Source of the DNA: Trichobilharzia regenti
Lineage: Eukaryota; Platyhelminthes; Trematoda; Strigeidida; Schistosomatidae
Reading direction: 5' to 3'
DNA: 64,000 bases
NCBI GenBank assembly: GCA_944472135.2
Contig: OX235267.1
Coordinates: forward strand, 21,559,452 to 21,623,451
Made by a program: the position numbers and the translations under genes. Positions 1-10,668 of this stretch are shown piece by piece (position 1 is the first letter of the stretch; the number at the start of each line of letters is the position of its first letter). A model generated the notes under the pieces. The model worked only from the letters and a program-made list of their open reading frames with translations. It searched no databases and was not told where the DNA came from.

Positions 1-1003
1 GGGGCTATTGAGAAAGGCGCTCTGTATTCGAAGTTGCGAGTGAATGATCGAGAAGTAGTATGTTTGATAGATACAGGGCGGCCGTGTCGTTAATAGATAA
101 GAATTTATGTAAGAGTGTTAATCCGTGTTCATTGACAGTACAAACAGTAGGCGGGTATGTGTTGCGTATCACGGGTAGATCGAACTGTACGGTCGTTGTT
201 GGTGGCTGCGAGGTGACGTTTCCTTTCATTGTTGTACCCGAACTACAGCGAACGATATTAGGAGCGGATTTTCTGCGTGAGATTGGTGCCATAATCGACA
301 CGCAAGCGAACGTGGTGATCACGAAATACGGGCATATCAACATGTATGAGACCAGCGAGATAGCAGCGATTAAGCTGTCGACGGTACACAATGTGACAGA
401 GTTAATTAATAAATACGATCATCTGTTCACTGGAGATGGGACCCATACGGTTATTGCGATAAGGTGAATCATGAAATTCCGTTAAGTGATCCTAAAGTAA
501 GGTCATTTTTAACGCGAAGAGTTCCATGTCATCTGGAAGGCGAAGTGGAGCGACAAGTGCAAGAGATGTTAAAAGATGATATTATTGAGGAAGCTGATAG
601 CCCATACAACTCTCCAGTGCTGTTAGTAAAAAAAGCGAATGGGAAATATAGATTCTGTGTTGATTTCCGACAGTTAAACAGTATGACAGAGTTAAGACCG
701 TGTGCCATGCCAACAGTGATAGAAACCTTAGATCGACTACAAGGTGCGAATGTGTTTTCGGTTCTCGATCTTCGCTCAGGATACTGGCAGATACCGATAA
801 AACAAAGTGACAGAGATAAGACGGCTTTCATCGTGGGTCAGACGCAATATCGATTTAAACGCATGCCGTTTGGACTAGCAGGTGCACCGTTTACGTTCAG
901 GCGACTGATGAAGCTATTACTTAAGAACTTGAAAAACGTGGAGGTTTATGGTGATGATCTCGTCATATACAGTCAAACGAAAACGATCACGTCAACCATG
1001 TAG
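1..1003 (+). pseudogene. Ty3/gypsy pol, protease and reverse transcriptase part, frameshifted
   Basis: This is the 5' remaining part of an LTR retrotransposon polyprotein whose beginning lies left of the window. An aspartic protease domain starts at the edge: the strand motif LIDTG is encoded near 67-81 in frame 1, then the frame shifts by one base and the rest of the protease (ILGADFLREIGAIID) is read from 60-467 in frame 3. A second frame change near 455-465 leads into the reverse transcriptase (464-1003), which has FRQLNS, DLRSGYWQIP, MPFGLAGAPFTF and the catalytic VYGDD box near 945-960. A third frame change just after that box joins it to the next entry. Homology to Ty3/gypsy pol is clear from these motifs; the three frame breaks mean it is not functional. 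Confidence 0.9.
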
Positions 1004-1008
1004 AAGCC

Positions 1009-3117
1009 GTGCTGCGACGCATCGAAGAGTTTGGACTACGCGTCAACAAAACCAAGTCTCAGATAGCCAAAAAGAATGTTACTCTGTTGGGACATAAAGT
1101 GGGAAATGGTGAGATTAAACCACTGCCGGAGAAAATTTTGACGATTAAAACGATTCCAGCCCCGAATTCAAAGAGAAAACTGAGACAATTCTTGGGTAGA
1201 GCAGCGTTTTATAGTCGCTTCGTGAAGAACTTCAATGAGATAGCAGCCCCTCTATACAGGCTACTAGGTGAGCCAAAGTTTGTTTGGTCGGAAGAATCGC
1301 AGAGGACATTCGACAGAATTAAACAGCTGCTCGACCACCAACAAATGACGCTAAAACTACCTGTGCCAGGAAGACAGTTCACAGTGTGCACAGATGCCAG
1401 TGACTACGCTATAGGTGCGGTCCTAAGACAGGACGAGGGAATCGTTGAGTATGCCAGTAGGGTGTTGACCCTCACAGAGAGAAAGTATTCAACGATAGAG
1501 AAAGAATGTTTAGCAATGGTATGGGCAGTCGACAAATGGAGACCTTATTTACTCGGCCGGCGGTTCCACATCGAAACTGATCATAAGCCGCTACAATTTT
1601 TGAAGACAGCGAGAGACCCACGGGGGAAGTTGTCACGGTGGATGTTGCGTCTTCAGGAATACGATTTTACGATCTCACACGTTCCTGGAAGTGAAAATGT
1701 CTTGGCAGATTTGTTATCGAGACCAGAAGATGAGTCTGAGTTGCCCGAGGTCGCTTACGGAGTGCATGCAGTAGAACAAGACCCACTAAGACTTGCACGT
1801 AGGCAGAGGTTGGACGATACGCTGAATACAGTAATACAGGTGATCACCAACGGAATAGAAGTGGATCAAACTACGGCGAGTAAGGAGCTAACCACACTAC
1901 TCAGACAGAGGGATCGACTCAGAGTGAATGCCTACGGGACTCTGACCTGGCGAGAGAACGACGGAAGCTGGCTGGCTGTCATACCTCAATCGTCGCGCCA
2001 CGACATGATAGAAGAATGTCACCAGCTAGCGCATACAGGCGTGGCCAGAACGACCGACCTCCTAAGACAAAGTATGTACTGGCCAGGTATGAGAGAAGAC
2101 GTAGCAAGATACGTACTTGGATGTCCACGGTGCCAGCTGATGAAAGGTGACCGGTATATACGACCACCACTTCAGTCGATTCCAGTTACCGCGATAGGTG
2201 ACTTGTGGTCCGTAGATGTCATGGGTCCATTTCCTCAGACATCCAATGGTAATCAGTACCTCTTGGTGATGACGGAACACGCGACACGATGGGTAGACGC
2301 CGTAGCAATCCCAGACCAACGTGCAAGAACCGTGACAGATGCAGTAGTTAGACACATTGTTGCAGACCACGGCGTACCGAAGACAATACTGACAGACCAA
2401 GGTCCCTGTTTCGAGAGTGAAGAGTTTACTTCCCGTTTGCAACAGCTGGGCATCAAGAGGATCAGAACGACCCCATACCATCCACAAACGAATGGCCTAA
2501 CGGAGAGAAACAACCGTACACTGAAAGAGTGGCTGGCTTCGAAGGGCGGGAACTGGGAAACGGAGCTTCCACTGATTTTACTAACACATCGGGCTACCAC
2601 TCAGGAAACAACGAAGAAGTCACCCTTCCAACTGATGTATGGCAGAAAACCACGATTACCGGTACACAATGAGACCTGGCCCATGCACCAAAAGTGGAGT
2701 ACGACGAAATTAAAAGCAGAGAGGAAAGAGGCAGTCAAGAATGTAATACGGAAGCAGCGCAGTGATGTCACGAAGTCTCAGATGAAAGAAAGGACGCAGT
2801 GCATTACTTTTGCAGTCGGGGACCAAGTGAAGTGTAGAGACAGGAGATATACAGTTGGAGGCGGGCTAGGTTCACGGAAACTCCTTCCAAAGTGGGAAGG
2901 ACCATACACAATCACAAAAAGACGGGGTCAAGTATATACCATCCGAAGAGGTGATAAACAGAAACGAGTTAACGCCAGTCAGCTACAAAGATGGGTACAG
3001 TGGGACAAGCCGGTCAGTAACAATCCTCAACTAGAGGATGTAGCACCCAGAAGGTCGGAACGTCTGCGCACAAAGCTATTTGACGGGGGGACGAGTGTGG
3101 TGAGAGCAGGCTGCTAG
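1009..3117 (+). pseudogene. Ty3/gypsy pol, RT thumb, RNase H and integrase
   Basis: A 702-codon open frame continues the polyprotein. It begins within the RT connection region (LLGHKVGNGEIKPLPEK), then RNase H (FTVCTDASDYAIGAVLRQ, about residues 124-141), then integrase. The integrase has an N-terminal HHCC zinc site (CHQLAHTG near residue 336 and LGCPRCQ near 370), a catalytic core with DVMGPFP, TDQGPCF and YHPQTNGLTERN supplying the D, D and E residues, and a C-terminal basic tail after GDQVKCRDRRY. This frame is unbroken, but it is separated from the YGDD box by a frameshift. Its stop codon lies just inside the 3' LTR, typical for compact gypsy elements. There is no env-like frame. Confidence 0.92.
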
Positions 3118-3437
3118 CCGATTGGTTGGCACTAATCTACGTTAATGTCTAGGTCACTAATATTGACCGTGAACAAGGCTGTTTCAACAACCAATCACAG
3201 CAAACCTAAATGTGGACAAATATGATTCGCAGATAGATGGCTCTACTTTCCGAGAAATATCGAACACAACCAATCATAAGACTGTGTTTGTCTGCTTAAC
3301 TTCCGAGAAACAACCAATCAGAAGACTGCCTTTTTCTGCTTGCATAAGCCTTATTAATGCATATAAAATATATATAAATACGTGTTGATTTTCGTAATAA
3401 AACGATCTGTTGCCAGCCCTTGTCTTCTGTTGTTACA
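3096..3437 (+). repeat. 3' LTR of the Ty3/gypsy element
   Basis: The LTR begins TGTGGTGAGAGC directly after a purine-rich tract (3081-3092, a likely polypurine primer) and ends TGTTACA. It carries several CAACCAATCA-type CCAAT boxes, a TATA-like stretch near 3360-3378 and the polyadenylation signal AATAAA near 3396. The boundaries are confirmed by a second copy at 53922-54216, which starts and ends at the same bases. The four bases after the LTR (CTAG, 3438-3441) are the expected position of the target duplication; the partner lies off the left edge. Confidence 0.88.
3160..3405 (+). promoter_or_regulatory. LTR promoter with repeated CCAAT boxes
   Basis: Within the LTR, CAACCAATCA-like decamers occur at about 3189, 3267 and 3310, with a reversed copy at about 3120. 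They are followed by TATATATAAATA near 3365-3378 and by AATAAA. The same order of elements is kept in the solo LTR at 53922-54216. CCAAT boxes upstream of TATA are normal pol II promoter parts; that this LTR is or was active is inferred. Confidence 0.5.
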
Positions 3438-4618
3438 CTAGTACTATTAACCGTGGGGAGTGTGGGCTTATTTAAGCTGCCACTGTTTTTGTTTGTATGA
3501 TTTAGGGGCATATTTTCCTTATCTTTACCAATGGAATTATAGCTAGGAGAGGACAAAGTCGAGTTTCGGGGGGTTTTAACTTTTTTTCTGGGGTTATTTA
3601 GTGGCATTTTAGATTCTGCGGTGATGGGTGGTATGGTTTCATTATTTATTTGGTTACAGTCTAGTGGCCTTTCGGCTGGTGTTGTACTCTGATGGGATAT
3701 TTCTGTGTGTTTTGAGAGGGGTGATGCGGTGGGGTCTACTGTATCTTTCACACGGTTGGGGATAATGGCTTGCTGCAATGTCCTATTACCTATTTCACAA
3801 TTAGTCTTAGTGAGGTAGTTGTGTGCGCGCCTTTCTATAACTGTTTTTTCCACCCCGACCTTTATATGTTTGTAGTTTCTGGCTTGCGATAGGGTGTGTT
3901 GGGAGTGAATGAATTTTCTGGTCTCTGCCGGTGTTTCGAACTGAAAACGAATAGGACAACACTTTTCATGTTGACTCTTCTTCAGCCTGTAGCACTTAGT
4001 CTTGGAGTTAGGCATTTTCGCTTCACTAAGTAGGATGCGCTGTACCTTTTTTAGTGCCTCATTGTCCGGAACGTTGTAGACAATAGCACTCAGTTTTGCG
4101 TCTAGTCGTTTTGTTACTTCTGTGGTAACAAAGTTAATGAGGTTATCTACCTTAGTTACCGATTCTGTGTCAAGCTTGTTAAGGTTTACCGTTTTCATGA
4201 GGATAGTTAGAGGTGTCAGTTCACAGACCTGCGATCTGATATCGCTGATGTGATCTGATAATTTGGATATCTCGGTATCGGTTTCGATGTTTCCAGCATT
4301 TACTGACTTGCTGTTTTTTATTTCCCTTAACTCAGCCTTAAGTTCTCCTATAGACAACTTTAGAAGTTCTATTTCTGAAGATAGTACTGAAAAAGAGCTT
4401 GATGGCTGGAGTTTCTCCATAAGCACATAAGGTGAAGGGAGGAGTTCTGTATGAGCAGAGGGTACCGAATTTTTAGGAGTAGTGCTAATACTGGCTGTCA
4501 GTACAGTTTTATCCTCAGTTTCAGCTCGACGCTTACGGCATACACGTGAGTTATGTGACTCACTAGAGCCGCTTGTTGGGGGGGGGTGTTGCTTGATGTA
4601 GCAATCAAGGACGCTAAA
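3438..4618 (-). pseudogene. LINE ORF1-like protein, truncated by the gypsy insertion
   Basis: On the minus strand an open frame runs from a stop at 4619-4621 to the LTR boundary at 3437, about 393 codons, and its last codons on the gypsy side are LTR sequence. It has a serine/threonine-rich N-terminal region with a basic patch (VCRKRRAE), then a leucine heptad-like stretch (about 4250-4400, possible coiled coil) and a region containing AIVYNVPDNEA followed by KKVQRILLSEA, which resembles the RNA-binding fold of LINE ORF1 proteins. The C-terminal third is rich in N, T, P and K. The missing C-terminus and any ORF2 would lie left of the gypsy element, outside the window. No start codon can be chosen with confidence; the first ATG is at 4426. 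Confidence 0.6.
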
Positions 4619-4798
4619 TTAGACACCAGTTTTACAGGGGATTGGGTTCGTTGTTTTTACTTTGATTAACCATAACTAGTAGAAATGAGAGTTAGTGGTT
4701 GCAAGTATGGAAGTGGTATAGTACTTGTGCAAGTACTACAACAAGATAAATTTTATGTAACGAATCACGTAAAAATGTAACGCAAACGTTGAACGTAC
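4619..4798. other. Short non-coding gap
   Basis: About 180 bases between the LINE ORF1 fragment and the abrupt start of copy A of the gag-only LTR element. It may be the LINE 5' untranslated region. Nothing else is recognisable. Confidence 0.4.
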
Positions 4799-5391
4799 CG
4801 CGTAATTTTGTTAAAATTTTCGTCGTGATTATTTCTGAAGTTGTTTCGAGTCTTCTACATCCATGAATGAATTGATTGATGTTAAGGACAGCAGATGGGT
4901 CGTATACGCCGGGGAGGCTATTGCTGAGAATGAAATGCACACGGAGATAATTGTTAGCTGCGGTCCGACACGCCGGGGAGAAAGAGTGTAAACGACTGAG
5001 GCTCGCATGCGTCACCGCTACTAGAACTGAGGCAGAATGAGTGACAAGCGATTTCAGTGGTAATTGGTAATGAGTAGATAAGAGGATGTGCGTAGAGTAT
5101 CATGAGTTGGTGCTGCCATGGTCACTTTGCATTCTGCAAGAGTCATTCTAGTAAGTGGCGATTGTGTTGCAAGATGTCAAGACAATGCCTTTAACTGGAA
5201 GGCGCAGGTCGTCATTGATGTGTGAGATTGTGCTGTGGGTATGCTTGTGGTGTGTTGGCTTTACTGTTTGTTTTCCATTTCAACTCTGCCCGTGTGACCC
5301 AGGTTCTCGCAATGGCATCCAAGTCAACGTGTATTGGTCGTGAAAGAAAAAAGGGTTGGATCCCTTTTTTGCCGGGGAGTGTCAATGTAGT
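4799..5391 (+). mobile_element. Copy A of the gag-only LTR element: 3' internal end and first 12 bases of its LTR
   Basis: From 4799 the sequence matches, almost base for base, the end of the internal region of copy C (15030-15604) in the same orientation, ending with the CCGGGGAG box at 5373-5379 and then TGTCAATG, the start of the LTR. After 12 LTR bases the sequence switches abruptly to copy B in the opposite orientation. Copy A lacks its 5' part: the match stops at 4799 without an LTR. Its LTR resumes at 9348. Confidence 0.8.
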
Positions 5392-5749
5392 TGTCAATCA
5401 CGTCTCATAAACCGTTAATGCCCAGCTCTCTCTACGCTAGGGCCCACGCTGTTCCCTGAAGATTTCAGAAACGCTTAGTTATAACGGACGAGAAAACCAA
5501 AACACCAATCTGCCGCTTGATATTTCTTTATTGTTACACCAACATATAAAAAGAATAAGTGAACTAAGGTCTGAAAACAAATATTACAATAATAAATCAT
5601 TGTATGACTTCTGACGATGTTTCACTCTTCTTTCTGAACAGCGACCGATGAGACGATGACTGTCGTATTGATGCCTCCGCGAAAATCGGGGAAGTTGATT
5701 TTAAGCAAACAACCAAGAATTGATCGTTCAATCTTCAACTCCATTGACA
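5392..5749 (-). repeat. 3' LTR of copy B
   Basis: The 358-bp LTR in minus orientation runs from TGTCAATC (plus strand) to ATTGACA. On the sense strand it carries AATAAA polyadenylation-like sequences. Its U5 end matches the 5' LTR of copy C (12240-12364 reversed) rather than its own 5' LTR partner. Confidence 0.85.
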
Positions 5750-6459
5750 CTCCCCGGCAAAAAAGGGATCCAACCCTTTTTTCCTTCACGACCAATACAC
5801 GTTGACTTGGATGCCATTGCGAGAACCTGGGTCACACGGGCAGAGCTGAAATGGAAAACAAACAGAAAAGCCAACACACCACAAGCATACCCACAGCACA
5901 ATCTCACACATCAATGACGACCTGCGCCTTCCAGTTAAAGGCATTGTCTTGACATCTTGCAACACAATCGCCACTTACTAGAATGACTCTTGCAGAATGC
6001 AAAGTGACCATGGCAGCACCAACTCATGATACTCTACGCACATCCTCTTATCTACTCATTACCAATTACCACTGAAATCGCTTGTCACTCATTCTGCCTC
6101 AGTTCTAGTAGCGGTGACGCATGCGAGCCTCAGTCGTTTACACTCTTTCTCCCCGGCGTGTCGGACCGCAGCTAACAATTATCTCCGTGTGCATTTCATT
6201 CTCAGCAATAGCCTCCCCGGCGTATACGACCCATCTGCTGTCCTTAACATCAATCAATTCATTCATGGATGTAGAAGACTCGAAACAACTTCAGAAATAA
6301 TCACGACGAAAATTTTAACAAAATTACGCAATAACAACAAGATACGGAAACAACAAGTAAACACAATGAATCCAAAATACACCAATTGCTATGACACACC
6401 ACACGTATATACAAATAGTACAAACAACCTCGCCGATCATGTCTTGGTGGAATTCCTTT

Positions 6460-6899
6460 GAAGAATTGCAGGACTTACACCAGTACGCCTACAACCCTTC
6501 TCAGGTTGACGATTGTAATTTGTGGAATGTACGGACACAAACAAGATTAACCAACAATTACATCGATTGGAACTCCCACAATTATTTAACACAAACATAT
6601 GTACAATCAACACATCAAATGTTGTGTATTCTGGCACGACAAACTACCCTTGAAGAACTGTAGGACTTACAGCAGTACGCCTACATTCCTTCTCAGGTTG
6701 ATGATCCAAGTGGAAGTCGTCCGGACACAAACAGAATTACCAACAGCTAGATGACAGATGATATCAATTCAGTATATGCAATATGAACAGATGTACAAAA
6801 TCATACACCAAGCACATTGCACTGCTCATTGATGCGCTACCCTTTGAAGAATTGTAGGACTTACAGCAGTACGCCTACAACCCTTCTCAGGTTGACGCC
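6460..6899 (-). repeat. Three tandem repeats of about 190 bp, copy B
   Basis: The motif CAACCTGAGAAGG followed by GTAGGCGTACTG recurs three times on the minus strand (around 6895, 6700 and 6510) at about 190-bp spacing. Each copy contains GTAGG and CCTAC about 15 bases apart, able to form a short hairpin. The 130 bases between the motifs are diverged. The same array is present in copy C. Confidence 0.75.
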
Positions 6900-8843
6900 C
6901 TAGGTTGGAAAATCGTCGCAGAGTTCATTTGCTGACTTCCTTCTATCGTCTATATCCTCAAATCTGAACGGTAACACGCCCATGTCATTGTGTCGTAGAA
7001 CGTAGATGACGAACAAACACACGAAGTATCTGGTCAACCAAGTGTAGAAACAGAGTGATTTACACCAAAGAAAATAGCATTCAAATAGTAACTTGAAACT
7101 AGAAATGCCTTTATTCATGGAAGTCAATTTAACAATTACTCTCTTGTTTACACTTAGCTTATCCTCACTTAACTGACCATTGATATTCGTCCTTTCAAAC
7201 GAACTGATACTACCATAGTCATTGCACAAGATACTTGAGTTCATGGGCATCTGTTTCATTGTGGATGAAAACACCAACGATGACTGAGTGACACAAGGTG
7301 ATGAACTTAGCGGTGGATCAGAAGCTGTTCTTTTTCGGCTTTCAGATAATTGTCCAACTGCAAGATTACCACCACTGCTGTCTTTTACTATCAGCTCAGG
7401 TTTAGCTATAGCATATGATGATAATAGATGGGCTACATGCTGATCAATCACACTGACGGTCTCACAAGTATGTATGCCTTCTGCAACTGCATCTGCATTT
7501 ATTTCTACTTCACGTTGTAGTTGTACAGAAACTTTAATTAACTTAGCAGTAGTAGGCATATCCCTCATCTCATAATGATCAACCAAAGACAACTGTGAAG
7601 TATCATGATCATTATCACGAATATTCACTTTACCGTCAATCTCATCATCTTTGAACTCTTCAATAACAGAAGCAGACAATTTCGGTTCCTCCTCACAAAT
7701 TCTTAGAGGTTTTATACCTTCACTCTGACTAGTAATACCTTGTAAACTTGTGGAGTCAGAACTGCACTCTGAAGCAATGACTCCATTCTGTGACACTCCA
7801 TTCAACAATGGCTTACCAGTTGCAACTACAGAATTCTTGACCACAATTCGGAGTCAGATCTGGATTTCACATTTAGCTTATCCCTGAACTTGCTCACTGA
7901 TTCACAGTTCACCTTTGTATGCAGCTCTTGCAAGTGTGTAAAACACAACCGTGCTTGTCTTGCATCTTGTAACTTATCTGTTGAGCATGTACTACGAAAC
8001 CTGTTACACTCACTAGGTCTATATGCATTACTAGACTTCATGGAGCCTTCTAGATATCCACCTCTCTGAGGCCTATTCGTCATCAATGATTTGCGTTTTA
8101 CCCTCAGACTGCTCTATTCTAGGGGTGAGATTCAATATACTGGCAAACTTGCTCATAGATTGATTGACACTATCTTTTACTAGTTTCAGGATATCATCAA
8201 ATTTCGGCTCGATACCCTCATCCTCCATACGGGAGCTCATCTTCACCCACTTCCTTTGCAGTCGGGTGGGTAGACGTCTTGCTATTACTTCTAGGATAAA
8301 ACTCGAGTTGAGGTCACTCATTCGATTAATCGAAATCATTCCATTCTTGTAAATTAGCAAATTATCTAAAAACTCAGTGAGTGCCTGGGAGTCATCCTGT
8401 AATTGACCACCATTACCCTCAACAGCCTTGAATAATTTCCTTGCAATCACCGAGGGTCTTCCAAACCTTTGACGTAGTATGCTCATAGCCTCGTAGTAGC
8501 CATCTTTTGGCTTCATAAACTTACAACACTGTATAGCTCTTGCAGCATCTCCAGTGCAATATCTCATCAAATACATTAACTTCAATTCATCATTTAATAA
8601 TAAACCACTCAGCATGATCTCAAACTCCTTTACAAATTGTAAATAATCAGCCGGGTTTCCATCGAAACCCCGTGGTTCAAATTTAGGGAGTTTGATGTTC
8701 CTATTATCCCTGAACGGCGAAACAGTAACATCAACCATGTCATGCTTAACATCAGACACATCGTTACAATTAACAGACAAGTCACCATGACTTACTTTCC
8801 TGTTTGCATCCAAGACACTCTGTCCCTTCTTTGACCCAGGCAT
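6900..8843 (-). pseudogene. Gag-like gene of copy B, two frameshifts
   Basis: The frame starts at ATG 8843. The N-terminal 250 codons contain LPKFEPRGFDGNPADY followed by LMYLMRYCTGDAARAI, which resembles the gag domain (DUF1759-like) of BEL/Pao retrotransposons. An extra base near 8090 shifts the frame and gives a premature stop at 8073. The next segment (8086-7826) has a degenerate cysteine-rich region ending LCFTHLQELHTKVNC, comparable in place to a gag zinc knuckle. A deletion of about 16 bases near 7840 shifts it again into 7844-6900. The last 105 codons are the same as in copy C and include a long hydrophobic stretch. Assignment to BEL/Pao rests on the N-terminal domain only. Confidence 0.75.
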
Positions 8844-8988
8844 TGTTGAACTTGACCCAATTCCAAAAACGTTCCAGATATTGCTTGTTCAAAGAGGACT
8901 TGACCGGCACCAGGAAAGATGAACGGTGACTATCCAAACTGTCACCAGCAGTCCAAAACCCTCGACAACTGACTTCACCATCAGAAAC

Positions 8989-9347
8989 TGTCAGTCACGT
9001 CTCGTAAACCGTTAATGCCCAGCTCTTGCTACGCTCGGGCCCACGCTGTTCCTTGCAGTTTTTCAGAAACGCTTAGTAATAACGGACGAGAAAACCAAAA
9101 CACCAATCTGCCGCTTGATATTTCTTCATTGTTGCACCAACGTATAAAACGAATAAGTGAACTAAGGTCTGAAAACAAATATTACAATAATAAATCATTG
9201 TATGACTTCTGACGATGTTTCACTCTTCTTTCTGAACAGCGACCGATGAGACGATGACTGTCGTATTGATGCCTCCGCGAAAATTGGGGAAGTTGATTTT
9301 AAGCAAACAACCAAGAATTGATCGTTCAATCTTGAACTTCATTGACA
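8989..9347 (-). repeat. 5' LTR of copy B
   Basis: The 359-bp LTR in minus orientation runs from TGTCAGTC to TTGACA on the plus strand. It differs from the 3' LTR of the same element at roughly 15-20 places, mostly in the U5 half, and at many of these it has the base found in the neighbouring LTR of copy A (9348-9700). This suggests sequence exchange between the two abutting LTRs. Confidence 0.85.
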
Positions 9348-9700
9348 GGAGTTGTAGATTGAACGATCAATTGGTGGTTGTTTGCTCAAACCGACTTCCC
9401 CAATTTTCGCGGAGGCATCAATACGACAGTCATCGTCTCATCGGTCGCTGTTCAGAAAGAAGTCAGCAGTAAACCATCAGAAGTAATATTGTGATTTATT
9501 ATTGTAATATTTGTTCACAGACCCTAGTAAAAACATTATTTTTATATGTTGGTGTAACAATAAAGAATCCTCGAGTCATCAATCGGTCTTTTGGTTTTTT
9601 CGTCCGTTATTACTAAGCGTTTCTGAAAAACTGCAAGGAACAGCGTGGGCCCGAGCGTAGCAAGAGCTGGGCATTAACGGTTTACGAGACGTGGCTGACA
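9348..9700 (+). repeat. Remaining LTR of copy A
   Basis: Plus-orientation LTR lacking its first bases, which are at 5380-5391. It runs from GGAGTTGTAGATTG to GGCTGACA. Together with the 12 bases left of copy B it makes one LTR of about 360 bp split by copy B. It forms a head-to-head palindrome with the 5' LTR of copy B centred at 9347/9348. Confidence 0.82.
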
Positions 9701-10326
9701 ACTTATTCTTTAATTTTGACTTTGCCTTAAGTCGACCAGAGTACGTAGGAAGAAACTACGTTGTTCCTGCGAAAATTTGAGATAGAAAGCAGTCGCTTAG
9801 AATTGATCGATGGCAGTTGGGATAGTGGAGAAGACGGAGAGTCGAAGGCAGAATTTCATATTTGTTCAAAACCCGAGGTAAAGTTCAAAGTACAGAGTTC
9901 ATGGTTAAAACAAAGTAATGTACAATACGTTCATTTCTTACATATTAGTGAAAATTAGATAAGTTTATTTTTGAGGATTCCTTAGAACGCTAACCACTGT
10001 GCCACCTACGCACGCATTTGGATATTTTTTAGTTATAAGCTACAAAAGTATACACATTAACTTTAAATCAGTTCATTCTGATCGAAAACAGTTTACGTTC
10101 CGGTGTTTAGTCTCTTTAATTACAGGGAGTTGTGTTCTTATCACTTAATATTTATATATATCCATTTTTGTGCACCCATTGACTTTTTATCACTAGTTTG
10201 AAATGGTTAAATATGTGTATAAAGTCATATTTAATTCGTTTTACCTCGATTCGCTGTAAAAAGCATGCCGATCAAAAAGAACCTCTGCGGAAGGGTTATG
10301 TGCCAATTTCCAGCGGATGATTAAAT
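9701..10326. other. Non-coding stretch with a SINE fragment
   Basis: No gene is supported. A short minus-strand SINE remnant (CTAACCACTGTGCCACC) lies near 9990-10011. The rest is AT-rich with no recognised similarity to other parts of the window. Confidence 0.4.
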
Positions 10327-10668
10327 GCAGTGTGATTCCATTATAGATAAGACTTTATTCTGATAAGTCACACAGTGTTACACAGTAATACTCGTCTTAT
10401 TTCCCATATGATTAAAATTGATCATTAACACTCATATTATTATTTCTGAATGCACATTATCACATTGAATTTTATTCCAATATCTGTTCAATTCCACATA
10501 TGTATATAAATAAAGAAAAAAGGTTGTGTGCGTAGCTTTATATGATTATGAGCAATAACTTGTGCTCGAAACGTTATCAGTTAATATTACTGTGTAGCAT
10601 TGTGTGACTTATCAAAATGAATACTTATCTATAATGGAGTTATACTCTACCACAGTGCCCAAGTTTTA
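10327..10668. repeat. Inverted-repeat element, copy 1
   Basis: Two arms of about 60-70 bases face each other. The left arm (10327-10395) contains CCATTATAGATAAG then GATAAGTCACACAGTGTTAC. The right arm (10584-10668) is its reverse complement with a few changes and extends to CACAGTGCCCAAG. Between them lies AT-rich DNA and a segment GCTCGAAACGTTATC that also occurs in the copies at 45468-45716 and 61263-61400. Small size, inverted ends and lack of coding fit a MITE, or terminal repeats of a Penelope-like element. Confidence 0.55.

Larger units (their letters stand above)
5392..9347 (-). mobile_element. Copy B of the gag-only LTR element, full length
   Basis: A complete 3.96-kb element in minus orientation: 3' LTR 5392-5749, internal region 5750-8988 and 5' LTR 8989-9347. 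The ends are TGTCA and TGACA. It is flanked by five bases GTAGT (5387-5391) and GGAGT (9348-9352), a target duplication with one mismatch. The internal region encodes one gag-like protein and then 1.1 kb of non-coding DNA with three tandem repeats. No protease, reverse transcriptase, RNase H or integrase motif is present in any frame, so the element must depend on enzymes from elsewhere. The gag frame is broken twice. Confidence 0.85.

Noticed and set aside
2062..2487. Long minus-strand frames opposite the integrase
   Set aside because: Shadows of a real coding frame on the other strand.
4562..4590. Run of nine G as a possible regulatory quadruplex
   Set aside because: A single run within a degraded LINE frame cannot form one, and it is more likely a slippage site.
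4692..5015. Minus-strand frame of 107 codons also found in copies B and C (MTHASLSRLHSF...)
   Set aside because: It lies antisense in the non-coding end of the LTR element, differs in its end between copies and resembles no protein; conservation is explained by the repeat itself.
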